This document shows positions 28,848 through 37,835 of a stretch of DNA of 64,000 bases, one piece after another. The stretch covers positions 1,193,673-1,257,672 of the forward strand of contig NZ_CP067393.1 of assembly GCF_016653615.1 (NCBI RefSeq), given 5' to 3'. Position numbers and translations under genes: made by a program. This stretch comes from Entomomonas asaccharolytica. GTDB taxonomy: Bacteria > Pseudomonadota > Gammaproteobacteria > Pseudomonadales > Pseudomonadaceae. A model generated the notes under the pieces. The model was not told where the DNA came from. It searched no databases and was given only the letters and a program-made list of their open reading frames with translations. Position 1 is the stretch's first letter. Every line of letters begins with the position of its first letter.

Positions 28848-29465
28848 ATGCGTCGAACTAAAGAAGAAGCTGAAAAAACAAAAATTGCGATTTTAGACGC
28901 AGCCGAAACTCTTTTTTTAAAGAAAGGAGTATCAAAAACCAGCTTAGAGGAAATTGCCCGTGCAACGGGTATGACCAGAGGAGCTGTTTATTGGCACTTT
29001 AAAAATAAAGACCATTTAATTAATGAGTTAATAAGTCAGATTTTGCAGCCAGTAGAGCAGGTTTTTGAAGAGTTTATGGCAATGGAAGGCTCTGTTATTC
29101 AAAAGTTATTCGGATTATTTAAAAATATATTTGATGCTTTATCTAATGATGAGCAAACGCGTAATATTTTTACCATTTTGTTAAGACGTTGCGAATATAC
29201 TGAGGAATTAAGTGAGTCAGAGGCACGTTGTAATAATATGATTGAGAGCTTTATTAGTCATTGTGCCAGACTAATTAGTGAGCCTGAAACAGCAAAACGA
29301 TTACGTCCAGATATTACACCAGATTTAGCAGCGCATATGCTACATATTATGACTATCGGCGTGTTAAATGATTGGGCGCGAGACCCTAAACAGTTTTCAG
29401 AAGGTTACAATCCTGATCTTATTATCAAATCGTTTTTTCGTGGTATTTTTGTTGATTGGGAATAA
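28848..29465 (+). CDS. TetR/AcrR-family transcriptional regulator (TtgR/AcrR type)
   Basis: A 205-residue repressor with an N-terminal HTH (residues about 10-57: ILDAAETLFLKKGVSKTSLEEIA, then GMTRGAVYWHFKNKDHL) and a C-terminal ligand domain containing the CEYTEELSE and IGVLNDWARDP stretches shared by AcrR/TtgR-like drug-responsive repressors. It is divergent from a Bcr/CflA pump and probably regulates that gene and itself through the operator at 28779-28799. A GAGG lies 14 bases before this ATG but only four bases before another ATG (28838) that opens a seven-codon out-of-frame ORF overlapping this start, which might dampen its translation. Confidence 0.9.
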   Translation: MRRTKEEAEKTKIAILDAAETLFLKKGVSKTSLEEIARATGMTRGAVYWHFKNKDHLINELISQILQPVEQVFEEFMAMEGSVIQKLFGLFKNIFDALSNDEQTRNIFTILLRRCEYTEELSESEARCNNMIESFISHCARLISEPETAKRLRPDITPDLAAHMLHIMTIGVLNDWARDPKQFSEGYNPDLIIKSFFRGIFVDWE

Positions 29466-29495
29466 TACCAACACAACTTTTACAACAGGTAAGTT

Positions 29496-29528
29496 ACTAA
29501 ACTAGTAGTATTAGCCTACTAGTTTAGT
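29496..29528. terminator. Shared hairpin terminator between tetR and xthA
   Basis: ACTAAACTAGTAG (29496-29508) pairs with CTACTAGTTTAGT (29516-29528), thirteen perfect pairs around a seven-base loop. It lies between convergent genes and its right arm contains the xthA stop codon (29519-29521). Neither flank has a long T run, so efficiency is uncertain. Confidence 0.65.
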
Positions 29529-30331
29529 TCTAACCAAATAGGGCAATGATCAGAAGGTCTTTCCATCCCTCTAATCTCATAATCAATTCCAGCTGCTTTA
29601 AGTCTATTTTGTAAAGCAGTAGAGGCAAGAATTAAGTCTATTCGAAGACCGCGTTTAGGGGTATCTTCAAAACCACGACTGCGATAGTCAAACCAGCTAA
29701 ATCTATTATCAGTATCAGGGTAAAGACTACGGAAAGTATCAATTAATCCCCAATTTTTTAAATTACCCATCCATTCACGTTCTTCTGGTAAAAAACTACA
29801 TTTGCCTGTACGTAGCCAACGTTTAGCATTTTGTTCGCCTATACCAATATCACAATCTTGTGGTGAAATATTGAAATCTCCCATAATTAATAATGGGTTG
29901 CTAGGAGATTGCTGAGCATTTAATAGTTGTAATAAATCAGCATAAAATTTTTGTTTAGCAGGGAATTTTATAGGATGACTTCGGCTTTCACCTTGCGGAA
30001 AGTAACCATTCATAATAGTAATGGGTTGTCCTTGGGAATCCTCATATACACCTGCAATAAAGCGACATTGTGCACCTTCAATATCTGTTGGAAAACCAAT
30101 ATGTGTTTGTAAGGGGGCACGTAACGATAGTAAGGCTACCCCATAATGGCCTTTTTGACCATGATATTGTACATGGTAACCAAGGTTTTGAATGGCTTCT
30201 AAAGGAAACTGTGGATTATCTACTTTAGTTTCTTGTAAGCCAATGACATCAGGTTGATACTTATCAATAATGGCTTTTAATTGATGAGGGCGAGCACGTA
30301 ACCCATTAATATTGAATGATATAATTTTCAC
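29519..30331 (-). CDS. xthA: Exodeoxyribonuclease III
   Basis: A 270-residue AP endonuclease/3'-5' exonuclease of base excision repair, of the exonuclease III family. Catalytic motifs are in order: [18 protein letters not shown] with the metal-binding Glu, [17 protein letters not shown] with the Asp/Asn pair, RIDLILAS and the final [10 protein letters not shown] with the catalytic His. The length is standard. Its gene lies 12 bp downstream of folE on the same strand, suggesting co-transcription, and ends inside a hairpin shared with the convergent tetR gene. Confidence 0.96.
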   Translation of the reverse strand: MKIISFNINGLRARPHQLKAIIDKYQPDVIGLQETKVDNPQFPLEAIQNLGYHVQYHGQKGHYGVALLSLRAPLQTHIGFPTDIEGAQCRFIAGVYEDSQGQPITIMNGYFPQGESRSHPIKFPAKQKFYADLLQLLNAQQSPSNPLLIMGDFNISPQDCDIGIGEQNAKRWLRTGKCSFLPEEREWMGNLKNWGLIDTFRSLYPDTDNRFSWFDYRSRGFEDTPKRGLRIDLILASTALQNRLKAAGIDYEIRGMERPSDHCPIWLELN

Positions 30332-30343
30332 AATAATAACTTT

Positions 30344-30889
30344 TTATTTAATAAGACTTAAAAATTCAGCACGTGTTGTTGCTTTTTCACGAAATGCACC
30401 AAGCATAACGGAAGTAGTCATTGTTGAATTTTGTTTTTCAACACCACGCATCATCATACACATATGTTTGGCTTCAATAACCACAGCTACACCTAATGCC
30501 CCTGTAATTTTTTCAATGGCATTGGCTATTTCATGGGTTAAGTTTTCTTGAATTTGCAGGCGTCTCGCATACATATCAACAATACGCGCAATTTTAGATA
30601 AACCTAATACTTTACCATTAGGTAGGTAAGCAACATGTGCTTTACCTATAAACGGCAACATATGATGTTCACACAGTGAGTAAAGCTCAATATCTTTAAC
30701 TAATACAATTTCACTATTATCAGAGCTAAATAAAGCGCCACCTACTACTTCTTCTAACGTCTGTTGATAACCTTTACAAAGGTATTGCATGGCTTTAGCC
30801 GCACGTTTTGGAGTATCTATTAAGCCTTCACGCTGAGGGTTTTCTCCAAGTTCAGTTAGGATAGCTGTATAGTGTTGTTGCAAAGACAT
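30344..30889 (-). CDS. folE: GTP cyclohydrolase I
   Basis: A 181-residue enzyme (from the preferred start) converting GTP to 7,8-dihydroneopterin triphosphate for folate and queuosine synthesis. Zinc ligands are in [10 protein letters not shown] and the late CMMMRGV; the P-T-K-R-A-A-K motif at TPKRAAKAM is also typical. An upstream in-frame ATG (30901) would add METY, but family proteins begin MSLxQHYTAIL and the ATG at 30889 has a GGA at a suitable distance, so I chose it. The gene is 12 bp upstream of xthA on the same strand. Confidence 0.94.
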   Translation of the reverse strand: MSLQQHYTAILTELGENPQREGLIDTPKRAAKAMQYLCKGYQQTLEEVVGGALFSSDNSEIVLVKDIELYSLCEHHMLPFIGKAHVAYLPNGKVLGLSKIARIVDMYARRLQIQENLTHEIANAIEKITGALGVAVVIEAKHMCMMMRGVEKQNSTMTTSVMLGAFREKATTRAEFLSLIK

Positions 30890-31065
30890 GTAAGTTTCCA
30901 TTTAAGGTATTAAATTAAAATGTTAATAGTACCTCAAACCGTTTATTGATAAAACTCAAATTTTATATTAATTGTTCATTGTAAATATTAATTATCAATG
31001 GATTTATCCTTGTATAATAAACATATAGGATATAGTAATGATGCTAAATAACTAGGAGAAATTTT

Positions 31066-31824
31066 ATGGCAGGATTACCAAAAAATATTGTTATTTTAAC
31101 AGGGGCAGGTATTTCTGCTGAGTCAGGGATTGATACTTTCCGAGATGAAGGGGGAATATGGGACAATCATCGGATCGAAGACGTTTGTACACCTGAAGCA
31201 TTTAAACGAAATCCTGAGTTAGTACAAGATTTCTATAATATGCGACGTGCCACTTTACAAACGCCAGAAATAAAGCCAAATGCAGCTCATTTAGCTATTA
31301 CAGAGTTACAAAAAGAACATTCAGGAACAGTAACAGTCATTACCCAAAATATTGATAATTTACATGAACGGGCTGGCTCTACTGATGTTATTCATATGCA
31401 TGGTGAATTATTAAAAGCGCGCTGTAGCAAAACTGGCCGTAGTTATGACTGGACTGAGAATATTGAAAAGGATGATATTTGTCCATGTTGCCACACTAAA
31501 AATACTTTACGTCCTCACATAGTTTGGTTTGGTGAAATGCCTTTAATGATGGATGAGATTTATAAAGCCATAGAGAACGTAGATTTATTTGTTGCTATAG
31601 GTACTTCTGGCAGTGTATATCCTGCTGCTAGCTTTGTAACAGAAGCCAATGCTAGAGATGCAGATACTTTAGAGATTAATTTACAGCCAGGACTCAATCA
31701 AAGTTTATTTAAACGCGCTATGTATGGTTTAGCTTCAAAGAAAGTGCCTGAGTGGGTAGAAAGTTTATTAGTTAATAGTGTTAGTAGACGCTATCCAGGG
31801 CTTACTAAGAAGAAATTTGACTAA
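31066..31824 (+). CDS. cobB: Sirtuin-family NAD-dependent protein deacylase CobB
   Basis: A 252-residue sirtuin. NAD-binding motifs GAGISAESGI (13-22) and TQNIDNLHERAG, catalytic H112 in HMHG, and zinc cysteines (C120, C139 and C141/C142) are present. Y57 and R60 form the YxxR motif (FYNMR) that marks class III sirtuins with desuccinylase as well as deacetylase activity, as in E. coli CobB. It removes acyl groups from lysines of metabolic enzymes. The AGGAGA ribosome site is good. Apparently monocistronic. Confidence 0.93.
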   Translation: MAGLPKNIVILTGAGISAESGIDTFRDEGGIWDNHRIEDVCTPEAFKRNPELVQDFYNMRRATLQTPEIKPNAAHLAITELQKEHSGTVTVITQNIDNLHERAGSTDVIHMHGELLKARCSKTGRSYDWTENIEKDDICPCCHTKNTLRPHIVWFGEMPLMMDEIYKAIENVDLFVAIGTSGSVYPAASFVTEANARDADTLEINLQPGLNQSLFKRAMYGLASKKVPEWVESLLVNSVSRRYPGLTKKKFD

Positions 31825-32231
31825 AATCAGTTATTTATTTACTAATCATAGCTTTTAAATTATTGATTATAAATCAGTTAGTTATAAAATTTTTGATTTT
31901 TAATAATATTGTATCGCTAGATGAAATTAGTTATTGTTTTGTGATATGATAGTAGGTTATTAAAGGATTGAAATTAGCATTTATATAACGCTATCAATGA
32001 TGGTCTTTAGTAGTTCAGTAGTTATAAGTTCATTTTATATAACCCACTGTTTATTTGCTAAATAAATAGTGGGTTGTATGATATTGATAGTATGTATTAT
32101 CTGAATGGGCAGTAAGATTATTATTTGGTTGTGTATATAGTGTATTAATTACTATGGATAGTAAGAAAAAAAAATAATTGTGAGTTTATTGAGCTTAGGA
32201 ATAAGTGAATAATTTATAAAGAGAAATCACT
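31825..32231. promoter_or_regulatory. 407-bp region upstream of dctA with a 16-pair hairpin
   Basis: AT-rich and without ORFs. At 32041-32075, AACCCACTGTTTATTT pairs with AAATAAATAGTGGGTT around the triplet GCT: sixteen pairs including one G-U. It is 217 bp past cobB and 157 bp before dctA and is not followed by a T run on either strand, so it may be a structured dctA leader or a degenerate terminator. No sigma-54 (TGGC-N-TGC) element was found. Confidence 0.5.
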
Positions 32232-33557
32232 ATGCAGAAAAAACCAATATATAAGTCTTTATATTTCCAAGTTATTGTTGCCATTGTTATTGGCATATTA
32301 TTGGGACATTTTTCTCCCACTATTGTTGATCCTGTAACAAATACAGTGATTGAAAAGGGATGGGGTGAAGCAATGAAGCCATTAGGGGATGGTTTTATTA
32401 AGTTAATTAAAATGGTTATTGCCCCCATTATTTTCTGTACCGTTGTCAGTGGTATTGCTGGTATGGAAAGTATGAAATCAGTAGGGAAAACAGGTGGTAT
32501 AGCTATTCTTTATTTTGAAATAGTTTCAACTGTTGCGCTTGTTATTGGGTTAATTATTGTGAATGTTGTACAACCTGGTGTTGGTATGAATGTAGATGCT
32601 TCAACGCTAGATATTAAAGGTGTGCAACAATATATTGGTAAAGAGCAAAGCACTATTGAGTTTATTATGCATATCATCCCTAATACGGTGGTGGGTGCTT
32701 TTGCCAGTGGTGAAATATTGCAGGTTTTATTCTTTGCCGTATTGTTTGGTTTTGCTTTACATCGTTTAGGGGACTTTGGTAAGCAACTACTTAATATGAT
32801 TGATCAAATTGCTCATGCAATGTTCAATGTAGTTAATATGATCATGAAACTGGCACCTATTGGTGCATTTGGTGCTATGGCCTTCACTATTGGTCGTTAT
32901 GGCATTAGTACCTTATGGCAATTAGGACAGTTAATGATTTGCTTCTATGCTACTTGCTTAATCTTTATTTTCTTTGTATTAGGGGCTATTGCGCGCTACA
33001 GTGGCTTTAGTATTACTAAGCTCATCCGTTTAATTAGAGAAGAATTATTGATTGTATTAGGTACTTCTTCTTCTGAGTCTGTACTACCTCGTATGCTAAA
33101 GAAAATGGAAATGGCAGGTTGCCATAAATCAGTGGTAGGTCTTGTTATTCCAACAGGTTATTCTTTTAATCTGGATGGTACTTCTATTTACTTAACAATG
33201 GCTGCTATTTTCGTTGCACAGGCTACCAATACTCCATTGGACTTAATGCATCAAATTACCTTATTACTTGTATTATTACTTTCCTCAAAAGGGGCTGCTG
33301 CTGTAACGGGTGGTGGTTTTATTGTGTTAGCTGCAACCTTATCAGCAGTTGGACATATACCAGTGGCAGGTATTGCACTTATTCTAGGTATTGATCGCTT
33401 TATGTCAGAAGCACGTGCTTTAACCAACTTAGTGGGTAACGCATTGGCAACTGTGGTAGTAGCTAAGTACTGTGGTCAGTTAGATGTAGAAAAACTAAAT
33501 TATGCATTAGCTAACCCAGCGGAAATTGATCAGCAAATGGTAACCGCTGTAAGATAA
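32232..33557 (+). CDS. dctA: C4-dicarboxylate:cation symporter DctA
   Basis: A 441-residue DAACS-family transporter importing succinate, fumarate and malate with protons or sodium. The family core is visible: the serine-rich hairpin [25 protein letters not shown] with the NxDGT substrate motif, [19 protein letters not shown] and [18 protein letters not shown]. Arg in ...DRFMSEAR is the carboxylate ligand in the family. It has a ribosome site AGAGAAA and is followed by a strong terminator. Often controlled by a DctB/DctD pair, which is not in this window. Confidence 0.94.
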   Translation: MQKKPIYKSLYFQVIVAIVIGILLGHFSPTIVDPVTNTVIEKGWGEAMKPLGDGFIKLIKMVIAPIIFCTVVSGIAGMESMKSVGKTGGIAILYFEIVSTVALVIGLIIVNVVQPGVGMNVDASTLDIKGVQQYIGKEQSTIEFIMHIIPNTVVGAFASGEILQVLFFAVLFGFALHRLGDFGKQLLNMIDQIAHAMFNVVNMIMKLAPIGAFGAMAFTIGRYGISTLWQLGQLMICFYATCLIFIFFVLGAIARYSGFSITKLIRLIREELLIVLGTSSSESVLPRMLKKMEMAGCHKSVVGLVIPTGYSFNLDGTSIYLTMAAIFVAQATNTPLDLMHQITLLLVLLLSSKGAAAVTGGGFIVLAATLSAVGHIPVAGIALILGIDRFMSEARALTNLVGNALATVVVAKYCGQLDVEKLNYALANPAEIDQQMVTAVR

Positions 33558-33575
33558 TTAGATAGTTTTCAAGTT

Positions 33576-33611
33576 AAAAATGGATAATACTTAGGCGTAT
33601 TATCCATTTTT
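33576..33611 (+). terminator. Strong intrinsic terminator after dctA
   Basis: AAAAATGGATAATAC (33576-33590) pairs perfectly with GTATTATCCATTTTT (33597-33611), six-base loop, followed by TTT. The A-rich left arm means it could also serve the convergent SDR gene. Confidence 0.88.
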
Positions 33612-33641
33612 TTTGACAATTAAAATTAACAGCCTAGTGTA

Positions 33642-34496
33642 TTAACCTAATAATTCATCATAGCCTTCTTGATAGCTAGCATAATTGGGTTTCCAACCTG
33701 TTGTTTTGGCTAGTTTATTAGATAGCCTTTTACTGCCTACACGACGCTCACTGTACTCATCAGCCAGTGCTGTGATATTGAGCTTGCTTCTTATCCAAGC
33801 CAGTGTTTCTTGAATAGGTGCAGGATTATCATCAACCCCAATGTAGCAATTATTTAATGTATTGCCCATTTGTTGATACTCTATTAATTGTTGTATAAGG
33901 TTTGCTGCATCATCAATATGAATTCGATTAGCATACAGCGGTGGCTGATTGGGATAGTGAACGCCTTGTTTAGCCTGATTGATTAGGTAAGTACGATTAG
34001 GTCCATAAATGCCTGATAAACGCACGCAGGTGTAATTCAACTTACTGTGCAACGCTAATTGCTCCATTGCTAACATGGTTTTACCCTGTGTGTTATTAGG
34101 AGTAGTTGGGCTGTTTTCATCAAGCCATTGCCCATCATTTTGTGCATAAACTGCGGTACTTGAAACTACAAAAAGTCTTTTTGGCATTTGTTGGCATAGT
34201 TGCAACCAATGTAGAGTATTTTCTAGTCCTTTATAATAAAGATCATAATATCGATCATGTTCTCCTTTGCTGGGTGCTACACAATATACTATATAGTCCA
34301 AATTATGTTGTGGCCAATTTATGGGCAAGTTTTGTTGGTATAGGTTTAGGTTAATACCTACAATTTCCTTAGGTAATTGACTAATATCTCTTCTGGCACC
34401 ATAAACCTGCCAACCTTTATTAGCCATCTTTATGCCTAGCCGTGTACCTAAATCACCACAACCAATAATAAGTAAAGAGAGTTGTTTATTATTCAT
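33642..34496 (-). CDS. NAD(P)-dependent extended SDR / YeeZ-like epimerase-family protein
   Basis: A 284-residue Rossmann protein with IIGCGDLGTRLGIKMANKGW as the dinucleotide motif at residues about 10-29 (GxGxxG variant), SSTAVYA in the active-site region and a YGPNR motif at the loop near residue 170. It most resembles the YeeZ/NAD-dependent epimerase-dehydratase branch. The canonical YxxxK is not clearly visible, so it may be an atypical or sensory SDR. Its start overlaps the upstream MFS gene by 8 bp, indicating coupled translation; the substrate is unknown. Confidence 0.75.
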   Translation of the reverse strand: MNNKQLSLLIIGCGDLGTRLGIKMANKGWQVYGARRDISQLPKEIVGINLNLYQQNLPINWPQHNLDYIVYCVAPSKGEHDRYYDLYYKGLENTLHWLQLCQQMPKRLFVVSSTAVYAQNDGQWLDENSPTTPNNTQGKTMLAMEQLALHSKLNYTCVRLSGIYGPNRTYLINQAKQGVHYPNQPPLYANRIHIDDAANLIQQLIEYQQMGNTLNNCYIGVDDNPAPIQETLAWIRSKLNITALADEYSERRVGSKRLSNKLAKTTGWKPNYASYQEGYDELLG

Positions 34497-35676
34497 TATC
34501 AGTTATTCTTCGCTGTTGTAGACAAAATAGCATCCATACCAATAGCGCAACTGTGGCTGTTATAGTGCCAACAAGGGTGACACCCATCCAACCAAAATGA
34601 GCAAAAATCCAAGTAGAACTTAGTGAGCCTGTAGCACCACCTATAAAGTAGCACAACATATAGCAAGCATTTAAACGATTTCTAGCGTCAGGATTTATTT
34701 TATACACTTGGTTCATTGTAGTAACATGGATAGATTGCACAGCCAAATCTAATATTAAAATACCAATAATTAATAAAATTACTGAATAAGCGGTAAAAGC
34801 CAAGGGTAACCACGAAGCTATCAGTAGCATAAATCCTAGCGTAATGACCAAATTACTTTTTCCATGGTCAGCAAGCTTGCCTGCATAAGGAGCCATTAAT
34901 GCACCTGCTGCACCAATTAAGCCAAACAGCCCAATTACTAAATCACTATAGTTATAAGTATCAGCCAAGATAAGCGCAATGGGTGTCCATAATAGACTGA
35001 ATACAGCAAAATTTAATGCGCCTAACAGACCATATACCATTAATTTAGGGTATTTAATAAATTGCCCGATGGTAGAAATAAGTAAATGATGGTAAGCCAT
35101 CTTAGTGGGGGCTGGATAGCGCGGAAGTGTTTTTAACAATAAAAGAATGATAATAAATAAAGTTGCAGCAGCAATAAAATAAATAGTGCGCCAACTGCCT
35201 ATATAAGAACAAAATCCAGCAGCTGTTCTGGCTAATAATATGCCTAGCAATAAACCGCTCATAATTGTGCCTACTACTTTCCCTCGCTCAGCTGGAGAAG
35301 CTAAACTAGCTGCAAAAGGTACAATTACCTGTGCAACTACAGCAAAGAAACCAGTTATTGCCGTGCCTATCAATAACCATGGCATATTTTGCGCTGTAGC
35401 TGATACAAGTAGCCCTAACATTGACAGCGTGGACATGCTGACAATAAGTCCTCTTCTTTCAATGAGATCGCCTAATGGCACTAATAATAACAAGCCTGCG
35501 GCATAGGCTAATTGGGCAACAGTGATAATAACACCTGTACTACTTAACGGAATGTGCAGGTCATTACCAATAGTATTCAATAACGGCTGAGCATAATAGT
35601 TACTGGCTACGCTTACTCCAGTTGCGATTGATAATAGCAGTACAAACCAAGAGGAGAGAGGTTTGGTAGAAGTCAT
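34489..35676 (-). CDS. MFS transporter (YgaY-like)
   Basis: A 395-residue, twelve-helix major facilitator. Motif A-type segment LLLVPLGDLIERRGLI, SNYYAQPLLNTIG in helix 1 and the repeat-like LLGLFGLIGAAGALMAPYAGKLAD in the second half match a broad group of proteobacterial exporters resembling YgaY. Substrate unknown. It overlaps the SDR gene downstream and has a decayed MFS C-terminal fragment immediately upstream on the same strand. Confidence 0.82.
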   Translation of the reverse strand: MTSTKPLSSWFVLLLSIATGVSVASNYYAQPLLNTIGNDLHIPLSSTGVIITVAQLAYAAGLLLLVPLGDLIERRGLIVSMSTLSMLGLLVSATAQNMPWLLIGTAITGFFAVVAQVIVPFAASLASPAERGKVVGTIMSGLLLGILLARTAAGFCSYIGSWRTIYFIAAATLFIIILLLLKTLPRYPAPTKMAYHHLLISTIGQFIKYPKLMVYGLLGALNFAVFSLLWTPIALILADTYNYSDLVIGLFGLIGAAGALMAPYAGKLADHGKSNLVITLGFMLLIASWLPLAFTAYSVILLIIGILILDLAVQSIHVTTMNQVYKINPDARNRLNACYMLCYFIGGATGSLSSTWIFAHFGWMGVTLVGTITATVALLVWMLFCLQQRRITDNE

Positions 35677-35686
35677 ATAAACATTT

Positions 35687-35845
35687 CTATTTAAAAATTA
35701 ATTGATTGTTTTGAGGAGTAAAGGTAAAGGCCATGATTAGTAAAACAATGCTTATGATACCCATAAATAGCCAAGCTAAGGCAAGTGAACTAAAGTATTG
35801 TAATATCATACCAATAATTAAGGGAAATAGGGTATCAATTAATAG
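35687..35845 (-). pseudogene. Remnant of a second MFS transporter (C-terminal fragment)
   Basis: Reading the minus strand from a TGA at 35846-35848, an open stretch of 52 sense codons encodes two hydrophobic helices (LLIDTLFPLIIGMILQYF and a following ALAWLFMGIISIVLLIMAF segment) and a short hydrophilic tail ending at TAG (35687-35689). This looks like the last two membrane helices of an MFS exporter, without any N-terminal part upstream. It sits immediately before the intact MFS gene. An internal ATG could yield a 40-residue membrane peptide, so a small functional ORF is the alternative. The rest of 35846-35968 shows no gene. Confidence 0.6.
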
Positions 35846-35968
35846 TCAATGGCTAGCTCTCGTAAAACAATAGTAATAAAATTGCTTAGAAGATAAAAGT
35901 AACAAAAAAGTGGGCGTTAATTAGTTAAAATATTATTATAATCACCAAAAATAGAATGGAGATTTAAA

Positions 35969-36454
35969 ATGCGAATAACATTAATTTTCACTATGATTTT
36001 AGCTACATTGGTGGCTTGTAGCAGTAATTCTCCTGAAAAAAGATATCGTAATGGGCCGTGGGATGGTCTATTTGGTGTACAAATGGGAATTACTAAAGAA
36101 CAAGTCGAGCGTTATACACCTTTAGCAAGTCTTGGTAATGATGGACAAACATTTGCTGGCAATGCGTTACCTGAAAGTTATGGTTATCAATTTGAATCTA
36201 TCGTATATACCATTAATTCCATAGAAGGATTATGTGCATTGTCTGTAGTTAGTGCGAGTGATGATGACACTGCTCAAATACGCTATAAAATAGAAGATCT
36301 TTATGGTAAACCAACCATTGAACGCCCTAATAAGTATGTAACGTGGGATAAAAAGAATATGACACCTACTGCGGTCATAGTAATTAATTATTCGCCTAAC
36401 AATAATGTCATTAAGGTTTTTTACCCAAATGCTGATCGTTGCCGCTTACTTTAA
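35969..36454 (+). CDS. Predicted outer-membrane lipoprotein of unknown function
   Basis: A 161-residue protein with a type II signal peptide: hydrophobic core and lipobox LVAC (C17), followed by serine, which points to the outer membrane under the Lol rule. The mature region (WDGLFGVQMGITKEQVERY, and a late VFYPNADRCRLL) looks like a small globular domain with two cysteines. I do not recognise the family. GGAG-type ribosome site upstream. It lies 70 bp before thiO in the same direction, possibly by chance. Confidence 0.75.
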   Translation: MRITLIFTMILATLVACSSNSPEKRYRNGPWDGLFGVQMGITKEQVERYTPLASLGNDGQTFAGNALPESYGYQFESIVYTINSIEGLCALSVVSASDDDTAQIRYKIEDLYGKPTIERPNKYVTWDKKNMTPTAVIVINYSPNNNVIKVFYPNADRCRLL

Positions 36455-36524
36455 ATAATATATAGATAATCAGTCGCACTCGGTTTAAGATTTTATGCTG
36501 CTGTAAAAGCTAAAGAGGTAACTT

Positions 36525-37622
36525 TTGACTACTAAAACGTTAATTATAGGCGCTGGTATTATCGGTTTATTAACTGCCTATAAATTAGCAAAGGAAGGCA
36601 TAGAAGTTATTTTATTAGAAAAAAATAGTGCTGTAGGAAGAGAAGCTTCTTGGGCTGGTGGAGGTATTATTTCACCTTTATTTCCATGGCGACAGCACGC
36701 TGCTATTACTAGTTTAGTCAATGTTTCTCAAGATAGTTATCTAGAATTTATCGCTGAGTTAAAAAGCCTTTCCAATATTGATCCAGAATATTATATAACA
36801 GGCTTGTATTGGTTAAATTTAGAAGATGAACAACAAGCTCTTGACTGGGCTCAGCAGTATCAACGACCACTTAATAAAGTAGATATTGTTGAGGTTGAAC
36901 GAGCTGTAAGCGTTTTAGGGAGTGGTTTTACCTCTGCTGTCTATATGGACAATATAGCGAATATCCGTAATCCAAGGTTAGTTAAGGCATTACATTCCAT
37001 CCTAGTTAATATGCCTAATGTGCAGATTAAAGAAAATTGTCTGTTTATTGATATTATCCAACAGGGAGGTCGGGTCGTTGGTGTTCATACGAGCCAGCAA
37101 GATTATTATGGTGATAATGTTGTAATCTGCACTGGTGCATGGACAGGTAGTTGGCTAGATACATTGGGGATTAACCTATCTATACAGCCAGTTAAAGGGC
37201 AAATGATTTTATTTAAATGTAAGGAAGATTTCTTACCTACTATTATATTAGCTAATGAACGTTATGCAATTCCCCGTCGGGATGGACATATTTTAGTAGG
37301 AAGTACAATTGAGTATGTTGGTTATGATAACGAGCCTACTTTAGAAGCACAGGAAAGTTTGCGACAGTCAGCCGTCGAGATGTTGCCTGAATTGGCAAAA
37401 GCACAAGTGATACAACATTGGTCTGGGATAAGGCCTGCGGCACCTGAAGGGATTCCCTATATTGGTGAAGTACCAAATTATTCAGGATTATGGTTAAACT
37501 GTGGACATTTTCTTAATGGCTTTGTTTTAGCACCTGCTTCATGTCAGCTATTAACAGAATTAATGTTAGGTAGACAGCCAGTAGTAGATGCAAACCCTTA
37601 TATGCCAATTAATCGAGTTTAA
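36525..37622 (+). CDS. thiO: Glycine oxidase ThiO
   Basis: A 365-residue FAD enzyme of the DAO family oxidising glycine to iminoglycine for the thiazole part of thiamin. The Rossmann motif is IIGAGIIGLLTAYKLA, followed by REASWAGGGIISPLFPW (FAD contact, ThiO-typical), and the C-terminal HWSGIRPAAPEGIPYIG and GHFLNGFVLAPAS motifs. The start is TTG, preceded by AGAGG at a suitable distance; no in-frame ATG is better placed. Other thi genes are absent here. Confidence 0.92.
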   Translation: MTTKTLIIGAGIIGLLTAYKLAKEGIEVILLEKNSAVGREASWAGGGIISPLFPWRQHAAITSLVNVSQDSYLEFIAELKSLSNIDPEYYITGLYWLNLEDEQQALDWAQQYQRPLNKVDIVEVERAVSVLGSGFTSAVYMDNIANIRNPRLVKALHSILVNMPNVQIKENCLFIDIIQQGGRVVGVHTSQQDYYGDNVVICTGAWTGSWLDTLGINLSIQPVKGQMILFKCKEDFLPTIILANERYAIPRRDGHILVGSTIEYVGYDNEPTLEAQESLRQSAVEMLPELAKAQVIQHWSGIRPAAPEGIPYIGEVPNYSGLWLNCGHFLNGFVLAPASCQLLTELMLGRQPVVDANPYMPINRV

Positions 37623-37651
37623 CGTGCTATTTACTCGGAATAAATAAACGC

Positions 37652-37825
37652 TTACCCGACAATCTGTGTAACGTCATATATTTTATAGGCAATAGCAGAT
37701 AACATAGTAATAGCACCTAACCACATGATGGCTATGCCCCAATTATGTTGACGGAAATTAAAACCAAAACCTAACAAACAACAGGCAATAATTAGTAATA
37801 TCAGCACTATTTCAAACGTTGTCAT
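37652..37825 (-). CDS. Small 57-residue membrane protein downstream of rhlB
   Basis: An ORF with ATG at 37825 and TAA at 37652, coding for 57 residues: one hydrophobic helix near the start (EIVLILLIIACCLLGFGF), a charged turn (NFRQHNWG) and a second helix (IAIMWLGAITMLSAIAY). The ribosome site AAGGA overlaps the stop codon of rhlB (TAAGGA), and only ten bases separate the two ORFs, which is a typical coupling arrangement. Two membrane helices with a short polar loop are predicted. No family recognised; the strong ribosome site and coherent hydrophobic pattern argue that it is expressed. Confidence 0.65.
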   Translation of the reverse strand: MTTFEIVLILLIIACCLLGFGFNFRQHNWGIAIMWLGAITMLSAIAYKIYDVTQIVG

Positions 37826-37835
37826 TGTTTTATCC

